This document shows positions 14,168 through 19,550 of a stretch of 19,550 nucleotides of DNA, one piece after another; position 1 is the first letter of the stretch, and each line of letters begins with the position of its first letter. This stretch comes from Eubacterium sp. (lineage in GTDB: Bacteria; Bacillota_A; Clostridia; Lachnospirales; Lachnospiraceae). The notes under the pieces were generated by a model. It searched no databases. It was given only the letters and a program-made list of their open reading frames with translations, and was not told the origin of the DNA. The stretch covers positions 1 through 19,550 of the forward strand of contig JAMPGN010000058.1 in the NCBI GenBank assembly GCA_023663915.1, written 5' to 3'. A program made the position numbers and the translations under genes.

Positions 14168-16675
14168 ATGAACAGGATAATCAATAGAAGACAAGCTATC
14201 TGCGGCACGGTCTGGCTTATTGTACTGTGTGTGGTATTTGCCTTGTGGCCATTGCGTCTGGTGAAAGAGACAGTCGTCTCCGACAGCAGGAAACAGATGG
14301 TTGCGGAATCGGAGGCGATCACGCCGGACTATGTGGTACAGCAGATGTTTATCGCGCAGTATGACAGACTGAAAAACATTGATATTTATTTTACGGACGG
14401 TACGATCGGAGAGGAATTTAACTTTGTGCTGTACGATGCTGCCATGAATATGATCATGCAGCAGGTCATCAACACGGAAGATATGAAGACAATGCCTGGT
14501 TATTGTACGGTGCAGATCAACATAGACGTTGAGGTCGGCAGGGAATATTACTTTCTGATACAGGGAATCGACGCACCGTTCCATGTGGCATATGAGGACA
14601 CGGAAGAGTCGGGGAATCGATACAATGGAACGCTGTATTATGGCAATGTGGAAGATACGCAGCATTGCATGATCGCGTCCTATGAATACGAAGTACCGCT
14701 TAGAAAGGGCAAAACACTGGTTTGTGATGCCCTCTTTGTGTTGTCCGGCATTCTGGTAACATACTTTACCGGCAGATATTATCGGGAGCGTCCGGAGAAG
14801 AACGTGCTGGTCACGGTAGAACAGACCGTTAAGGCGGTGTGCAATCCGTTTATTGTACTTGCCGGGGTAATCGCTTTTCTTGCCGTGTGGCCATGCAAGA
14901 TGTTTACGGGAATTACCGCATCGATTATTTTCTATGAGGTGAGTGTTCTTCTTGCGGTGGGGATCGCGCTCTATGCGGTCAATCATAACCGGACAGGCTA
15001 TGCCACGGACCGAACGATCCTGGATCTACTCAAGGGAAAATGGCAGAATTATCTGCAGTCGGCGCTTTTTGCGGGAGCGATCTGGTCGTGTTGTAATTAT
15101 ATGAACGGATTATATGAGATTCACCATAGCGTGGCGTACCGGCAGATGCTGATCTTTTTTGCGCTGGCGGTGATTGTAACTTATCGATATAGAGATATTT
15201 TCAATCTGGTCAATTTCGTATACATCGTGGCTGCGGCAGCGGCGGGACACCATTATTGTGTCCGGGCGACAGAAGCGCTTGAGAATCCGGAGGAACTGGA
15301 TTTCGTGGTTATAAAGCTTACTGCGTGGGCGGGAGTTCTTGCCGGACTTGTCATCATCGGCACCGTGCGCTCCGTGGTCAGAAGGCGGATTAGGGATGTA
15401 TCCGTCTGGTACGGCATTCTTGTGGCGGTATTTTTTGCACTCATTATTCTCTACCGTAACACGAGGGGATGGCCGATCTATCTGGTGTGCGCTTTTACTC
15501 TGTTTTATTTGAATATGGCGGCGTGGAATAAGAAAGCGGCGTTGCTCAATAACATATGTAATGGAATTTTGTTCCATTTCGGGGCGATGGTCGTATACTG
15601 CCTGCTTCACAGACCGTATATGTTTTTCATATATTACCGCTACCCGTTCCTGTTCCACACGGTGACGATGTCGGCGGTGTATCTGTCGTTAGTGGTGTGT
15701 GCGGCGCTGGTGAAATTCCTGGACGCATACAGGAAACAGCATCGTCTGGCGGCGGTATACAAGGAACTGCTCGTCTTTGGCGTGTCGCTGGTGTATCTCA
15801 TCCTGACATTGTCAAGAACAGGCTATCTGGCGGTTGTGGTCATGGCGCTTATGATTATCCCCGTGATGTGCTTTTCCCTTGAAAAGAGATGGCGCAGCAT
15901 GCTCCACAGCATAGGTATGATGGCGCTGGCGCTGGTTCTCTGTTTTCCGGTGGTCTTTAGCGCACAGAGAATGATACCCGCTGTGGTGGCACGCCCTGAG
16001 GCGCACGAGGTCGAGGAATTTCCGACGGAGATCATGCACGGCAGGGACACCGATTCGCGTTATTATATTACGATACAGCGTTTCATACAGGTATTTCAGA
16101 TGAAGATACTGGGAATCCCGGAGGAGAAAAGCCTGCGGGCGATCTATATGGTGGTCGATGCCGGCGAAGAGCTATTCCATAATCCGCTGATCGCTGACAT
16201 AGATGAAATTTTGCTCGTCTCCGCAGAGGATACGGCGGCTGGTGCGCAGACGGAGGATGGAACGCCGGAAGGGGAAGAACAGGAAGACGATTCTTATACC
16301 AACGGTAGGCTGGAAATTTTCAAATTGTATTATAATAACCTGAACAAAACCGGACATGATGATATGGGTATTATGGAGGTGAACGGACATTATAACGTCC
16401 ATGCGCATAATATTTATCTTCAGGTCGCCTATGACCATGGCATTTATGTAGGGATCGTGTTTATCCTGCTCGGCGCCGGGACGCTTGTGCAGGCGGCGGT
16501 CTATTTTCATAAACGGAAGGAAGACAGGGCGTGTGCGGCGCTGCCACTTGCCATTCTGATTTTATTTGCCATTGCGGGGCTGACAGAATGGATCTTCCAT
16601 CCGTGCAGTCCGATCGCATATTGCTTACTGCTGACATTGGCGCCGCTTCTTGCTGACAGACAAAGGACGGCGTAG
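14168..16675 (+). CDS. O-antigen ligase/polymerase-like membrane protein (WaaL/Wzy type) with N-terminal outer domain
   Basis: The protein has 835 residues. Span 1 (about 10-27) is followed by an extracytoplasmic, beta-rich-looking domain (about 30-190), then about 12 spans, a large outer loop (about 605-755) and two closing spans. LTLSRTGYLAVV (S549-Y553) and HAHNIYLQVAYDHGIYVGI (H745-N748) are the arginine and histidine motifs of the WaaL/PglL/Wzy superfamily, which transfers or polymerises undecaprenyl-linked glycans outside. The large loop holds an acidic low-complexity stretch (about 685-708). Intact members are usually 400-600 residues, so the N-terminal domain is an addition. The ribosome site is weak (GGGA, 14157-14160). 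Ligase, polymerase and protein O-oligosaccharyltransferase are all possible. Confidence 0.78.
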   Translation: MNRIINRRQAICGTVWLIVLCVVFALWPLRLVKETVVSDSRKQMVAESEAITPDYVVQQMFIAQYDRLKNIDIYFTDGTIGEEFNFVLYDAAMNMIMQQVINTEDMKTMPGYCTVQINIDVEVGREYYFLIQGIDAPFHVAYEDTEESGNRYNGTLYYGNVEDTQHCMIASYEYEVPLRKGKTLVCDALFVLSGILVTYFTGRYYRERPEKNVLVTVEQTVKAVCNPFIVLAGVIAFLAVWPCKMFTGITASIIFYEVSVLLAVGIALYAVNHNRTGYATDRTILDLLKGKWQNYLQSALFAGAIWSCCNYMNGLYEIHHSVAYRQMLIFFALAVIVTYRYRDIFNLVNFVYIVAAAAAGHHYCVRATEALENPEELDFVVIKLTAWAGVLAGLVIIGTVRSVVRRRIRDVSVWYGILVAVFFALIILYRNTRGWPIYLVCAFTLFYLNMAAWNKKAALLNNICNGILFHFGAMVVYCLLHRPYMFFIYYRYPFLFHTVTMSAVYLSLVVCAALVKFLDAYRKQHRLAAVYKELLVFGVSLVYLILTLSRTGYLAVVVMALMIIPVMCFSLEKRWRSMLHSIGMMALALVLCFPVVFSAQRMIPAVVARPEAHEVEEFPTEIMHGRDTDSRYYITIQRFIQVFQMKILGIPEEKSLRAIYMVVDAGEELFHNPLIADIDEILLVSAEDTAAGAQTEDGTPEGEEQEDDSYTNGRLEIFKLYYNNLNKTGHDDMGIMEVNGHYNVHAHNIYLQVAYDHGIYVGIVFILLGAGTLVQAAVYFHKRKEDRACAALPLAILILFAIAGLTEWIFHPCSPIAYCLLLTLAPLLADRQRTA

Positions 16676-16685
16676 GAATAAGGAT

Positions 16686-18560
16686 ATGGAAGAGAAGAGA
16701 AAACCATTTAATGTAAAGAAATTTTATCGAAGAACTTTCCTGATTATTTACGATGTGATCAGCGTGATTCTGGCAAGTTACTTAGCGCTTGTGATCCGCT
16801 ACGAGTTTGATTTGGAGTCGATACCGGTACACTTTATGGAGCCGGTCGAGCAGTTTATGCCGATCAACATCCTGCTGACGCTGGTGATTTTTTATCTCCT
16901 TCACCTGTACAGCAGCCTGTGGGCTTTTGCGGGGGAGACAGAGTTACAGAATATCGTTGTATCCTGTCTTTTATCTACTCTTGTGAACAGCATCGGATTG
17001 CAGTTTTTTAAGATCAAAACACAGCCGGTTCCGAAAAGCTATTACTTTTTCTACTTGTTTCTGCTGATTAGCTGTATGTTTACAAGCCGTTTCTCGTATC
17101 GGTTTCTCAGGGGCTTAAAACATAAACAGCAGAATAAGAAAAATCTGATCTCTGTCATGGTGATCGGTGCGGGAGAAGCTGCCAATGTGATTATCAAGGA
17201 GATTGTAAACAGCAATTTCTCTACGATGGTCATCAAGTGTATCATTGATGATGATAAGGGAAAATGGGGAAGATACATTCAGGGGATCAAGGTCGTTGGC
17301 GGACGGGACAAGATTGTGGAATGTGCCGATGTCTACGATGTGGATGAGATTATCGTGGCAATGCCTTCCGCGAGCAGGGCACAGATCCGGGAAATTCTGG
17401 AAATATGTAAGGATGCGAACTGCAAACTGCGTTCCCTGCCGGGAATGTACCAACTGGTAAATGGGGAGGTCAATGTCTCCAAACTGCGTGACGTGGAGGT
17501 GGAAGACCTTCTCGGAAGGGACCCGATTACCGTCGATTTAAATTCGATTCTCAGTTATGTCCAGGGGAAGGTGATACTCGTCACAGGCGGCGGTGGTTCC
17601 ATCGGCAGTGAATTGTGTCGGCAGATCGTGACGCATAAACCGAAACGGCTCGTGGTCGTGGATATTTATGAGAACTCGATCTATGACCTCCAGCAGGAGT
17701 TAAAGGCGGAATATCCAGAGCTTGATCTGGTGGTGCTGGTTGCCTCGGTGCGGAACACCAACCGCATGAATTATATTTTTTCGACGTACCGTCCCGACAT
17801 TGTGTACCATGCGGCGGCGCATAAACATGTACCGTTGATGGAGGACAGTCCTACCGAGGCGATCAAGAATAACGTTTTCGGCACTTTTAAGACGGCTCAG
17901 GCGGCGGCGATGAGCGGGGTGCAGCGTTTCGTCATGATCTCCACGGACAAGGCGGTAAACCCGACGAACATCATGGGGGCGAGCAAGCGCATCTGTGAGA
18001 TGATTATCCAGACTTTTGACAAACACTATGAGACGGAGTTTGTGGCAGTCCGTTTTGGCAACGTGCTGGGAAGCAACGGAAGCGTGATTCCGTTGTTCCG
18101 CAAACAGATCGCCGCCGGAGGCCCGGTGACGGTGACGCATCCAGATATCATCCGTTATTTTATGACCATACCGGAGGCGGTGTCCCTTGTGCTTCAAGCG
18201 GGTGCATATGCAAAGGGTGGCGAGATATTCGTGCTGGATATGGGTGAGCCGGTGAGAATCCTGGATCTGGCGCAGAATCTGATCAAACTGTCGGGATACC
18301 GCGTGGACGAAGATATCAAGATCGAGTTTACGGGACTGCGTCCGGGGGAAAAGTTATATGAAGAACTCCTGATGGACGAGGAGGGTATGAAGGATACGGC
18401 GAACAAGATGATTCACATCGGAAAGCCGATCGAACTCGACGAACACGAGTTTTTCAGACAGCTTAAGAAACTGAAAGACGAATGCCAGATCGAGAGTTCC
18501 GATATCAGACCGTTGATTAAGGAGATTGTCCCGACCTATCACAGTATGGGCGAAGAATAG
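16686..18560 (+). CDS. PglF/CapD/WbpM-type membrane UDP-GlcNAc 4,6-dehydratase
   Basis: The protein has 624 residues. Four N-terminal spans (about 12-120) precede a first nucleotide-binding domain (VMVIGAGEAAN near 158-168) and a catalytic extended-SDR domain starting VTGGGGSIGSEL (T300-L310). The usual SDR Tyr-Lys pair is replaced by T420-D421-K422 in ISTDKAVNPTN followed by MGASKR, as in PglF and WbpM. The enzyme converts UDP-GlcNAc to UDP-2-acetamido-2,6-dideoxy-4-keto-glucose, the first step to bacillosamine and related amino sugars. ATG 16686 follows AGGA (16674-16677); a longer in-frame ATG at 16650 overlaps the ligase gene. The next gene is the matching aminotransferase. Confidence 0.9.
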   Translation: MEEKRKPFNVKKFYRRTFLIIYDVISVILASYLALVIRYEFDLESIPVHFMEPVEQFMPINILLTLVIFYLLHLYSSLWAFAGETELQNIVVSCLLSTLVNSIGLQFFKIKTQPVPKSYYFFYLFLLISCMFTSRFSYRFLRGLKHKQQNKKNLISVMVIGAGEAANVIIKEIVNSNFSTMVIKCIIDDDKGKWGRYIQGIKVVGGRDKIVECADVYDVDEIIVAMPSASRAQIREILEICKDANCKLRSLPGMYQLVNGEVNVSKLRDVEVEDLLGRDPITVDLNSILSYVQGKVILVTGGGGSIGSELCRQIVTHKPKRLVVVDIYENSIYDLQQELKAEYPELDLVVLVASVRNTNRMNYIFSTYRPDIVYHAAAHKHVPLMEDSPTEAIKNNVFGTFKTAQAAAMSGVQRFVMISTDKAVNPTNIMGASKRICEMIIQTFDKHYETEFVAVRFGNVLGSNGSVIPLFRKQIAAGGPVTVTHPDIIRYFMTIPEAVSLVLQAGAYAKGGEIFVLDMGEPVRILDLAQNLIKLSGYRVDEDIKIEFTGLRPGEKLYEELLMDEEGMKDTANKMIHIGKPIELDEHEFFRQLKKLKDECQIESSDIRPLIKEIVPTYHSMGEE

Positions 18561-18580
18561 AAGAAAAGAGGCAGATGGAT

Positions 18581-19550
18581 ATGGAGAGAAAGAGAATTTA
18601 TTTGTCCTCGCCGACAATGCACGGGGATGAGCAGAGATTTGTGCAGGAGGCTTTTGATACGAACTGGGTAGCTCCTTTAGGACCGAATGTTAATGCCTTT
18701 GAGAAGGAGATTGCGGAATATACGGGATGCGGTCATGCGGCAGCGCTCAGCGCGGGGACGGCGGCAATCCATTTATCTTTGAAATTGCTGGAAATCGGGG
18801 AAGGTGATGTGGTATTTGTGTCGGATCTGACCTTCTCGGCAACCTGTAATCCGATTCGATATGAGAATGCAACGCCGGTATTTATCGACGCGGAGCCGGA
18901 TACGTGGAATATGTCGCCTGCAGCGCTTCGGAAGGCTTTCGAGAAATATCCGAATCCGAAGGCGGTCATCTGTGTTCACCTATATGGTACTCCGGCAAAA
19001 CTGGATGAGATTATGGAAATCTGTGAGGAACACAATGTACCGCTAATCGAGGACGCGGCGGAATCCCTTGGCAGTACCTATAAGGGGAAGTATACGGGTA
19101 CGATCGGTAAATACGGAATTTATTCTTTTAATGGAAATAAGATTATCACGACGTCCGGAGGCGGTATGCTGGTGTCCCATGAGGAAGAGGCGACTAAGCG
19201 AGCGACGTTCCTTGCGACACAGGCGCGTGATCCCGCAAGGCATTATCAGCATTCTCAAATTGGGTATAATTATCGTATGAGCAATATCACGGCAGGGATC
19301 GGCAGGGGGCAGCTGCTTCATTTGGAGGAGCATAAGGCGAAGAAAAAAGCAATCTATGCGCAGTACCAGGAGGCGTTTGCAGATATCCCTAAGATCTGTA
19401 TGAATCCGCTGAACCCCGACGGGGATGCCAACTGCTGGCTGTCCGGAATGGTGATTGACAAACAATGTAAAATAACACCCGATATGATAATGGACGCGCT
19501 GGCGGAGGAAAATATCGAATCCAGACCGATCTGGAAGCCTATGCACTTAC
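18581..19550 (+). CDS. PglE-like DegT/DnrJ/EryC1 aminotransferase, 3' end outside the window
   Basis: About 323 residues are visible and the frame is open at the window end. It begins MERKRIYLSSPTMHGDE, then FVQEAFDTNWVAPLGPNV, with SAGTAAIHL, EDAAESLGSTYKGK and SFNGNKIITTSGGG; the PLP lysine is K187. This is the DegT/DnrJ/EryC1 (sugar aminotransferase) fold. The GPNV opening and the position after the PglF-like dehydratase point to a PglE-type enzyme making UDP-4-amino-4,6-dideoxy-GlcNAc. ATG 18581 is preferred because AAGAGG (18566-18571) is 9 nt upstream; ATG 18575, two codons earlier, is too close. It is a different branch from the WecE enzyme at 7750. Confidence 0.88.
   Translation, partial: MERKRIYLSSPTMHGDEQRFVQEAFDTNWVAPLGPNVNAFEKEIAEYTGCGHAAALSAGTAAIHLSLKLLEIGEGDVVFVSDLTFSATCNPIRYENATPVFIDAEPDTWNMSPAALRKAFEKYPNPKAVICVHLYGTPAKLDEIMEICEEHNVPLIEDAAESLGSTYKGKYTGTIGKYGIYSFNGNKIITTSGGGMLVSHEEEATKRATFLATQARDPARHYQHSQIGYNYRMSNITAGIGRGQLLHLEEHKAKKKAIYAQYQEAFADIPKICMNPLNPDGDANCWLSGMVIDKQCKITPDMIMDALAEENIESRPIWKPMHL

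Noticed and set aside
13715..14986. Long minus-strand open frame (423 residues)
   Set aside because: It lies antisense to two convincing membrane-protein genes and has an Arg/His-rich, low-hydrophobicity composition with no recognisable motif and no ribosome site.
1..19550. tRNA, rRNA, CRISPR array, transposase or integrase genes
   Set aside because: I looked for spaced repeats, cloverleaf-like segments and transposase motifs on both strands and found none that I could support.

Overview
The window looks like a chromosomal stretch from a gut-type clostridial bacterium, most likely a Lachnospiraceae member. The evidence is the strong AGGAGG-type ribosome sites, the moderate GC content, and families typical of that group (an Rpn-type nuclease tail, DUF3990, DUF6020, GtrA and large GT-C-like membrane proteins). 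This placement is my inference; no marker gene is present.

Positions 1-2040 are AT-richer accessory DNA. In order they hold the tail of an Rpn/PD-(D/E)XK nuclease-type protein, a duplicated hairpin element, a small conserved-looking gene on the minus strand, a collapsed remnant of a type I restriction specificity gene (hsdS), and a two-gene operon. The first gene of that operon is a DUF3990 protein with a PARP/ADP-ribosyltransferase-like layout; the second is an unknown protein. The pair is a candidate toxin-antitoxin module.

Positions 2070-19550 are a large surface-glycan or glycoprotein biosynthesis locus, all coding on the plus strand except one tiny gene. A clear promoter (2070-2098) drives a PglK-like ABC flippase, a GtrA-family membrane protein and a membrane O-acyltransferase. 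After a type I toxin-antitoxin insertion come a polytopic GT-C-like protein, WecE (dTDP-Fuc4N aminotransferase), a second GT-C-like protein, a GNAT acetyltransferase, a GtrB/ArnC-like polyprenyl-phosphate glycosyltransferase and a DUF6020 membrane protein. A second promoter (14065-14093) leads into a WaaL/Wzy-like ligase-polymerase with an unusual N-terminal extracytoplasmic domain, a PglF/CapD-type UDP-GlcNAc 4,6-dehydratase and a PglE-like aminotransferase cut by the window end. Several genes are joined by ATGA stop-start overlaps.

The genes suggest the following scheme. PglF-like and PglE-like enzymes would make a UDP-4-amino-2,4,6-trideoxy sugar; WecE would make dTDP-Fuc4N; the GNAT protein may acetylate one of these. 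The GtrB-like enzyme would charge a lipid carrier with a single sugar, GtrA would help flip it, and the GT-C-like proteins would transfer it outside. The ABC protein would flip the main lipid-linked oligosaccharide, and the WaaL-like protein would transfer or polymerise it. The enzymes for initiation and for dTDP-sugar supply are not in this window.

The most striking item is a compact locus at 5490-5790: a 32-residue single-span membrane peptide on the minus strand, facing a convergent short RNA on the plus strand. Both have extended -10 promoters. The RNA carries a direct repeat exactly antisense to the peptide's translation start, and there is a strong hairpin between the two genes. This is the architecture of the par/Fst type I toxin-antitoxin family, here embedded between two glycan transcription units.
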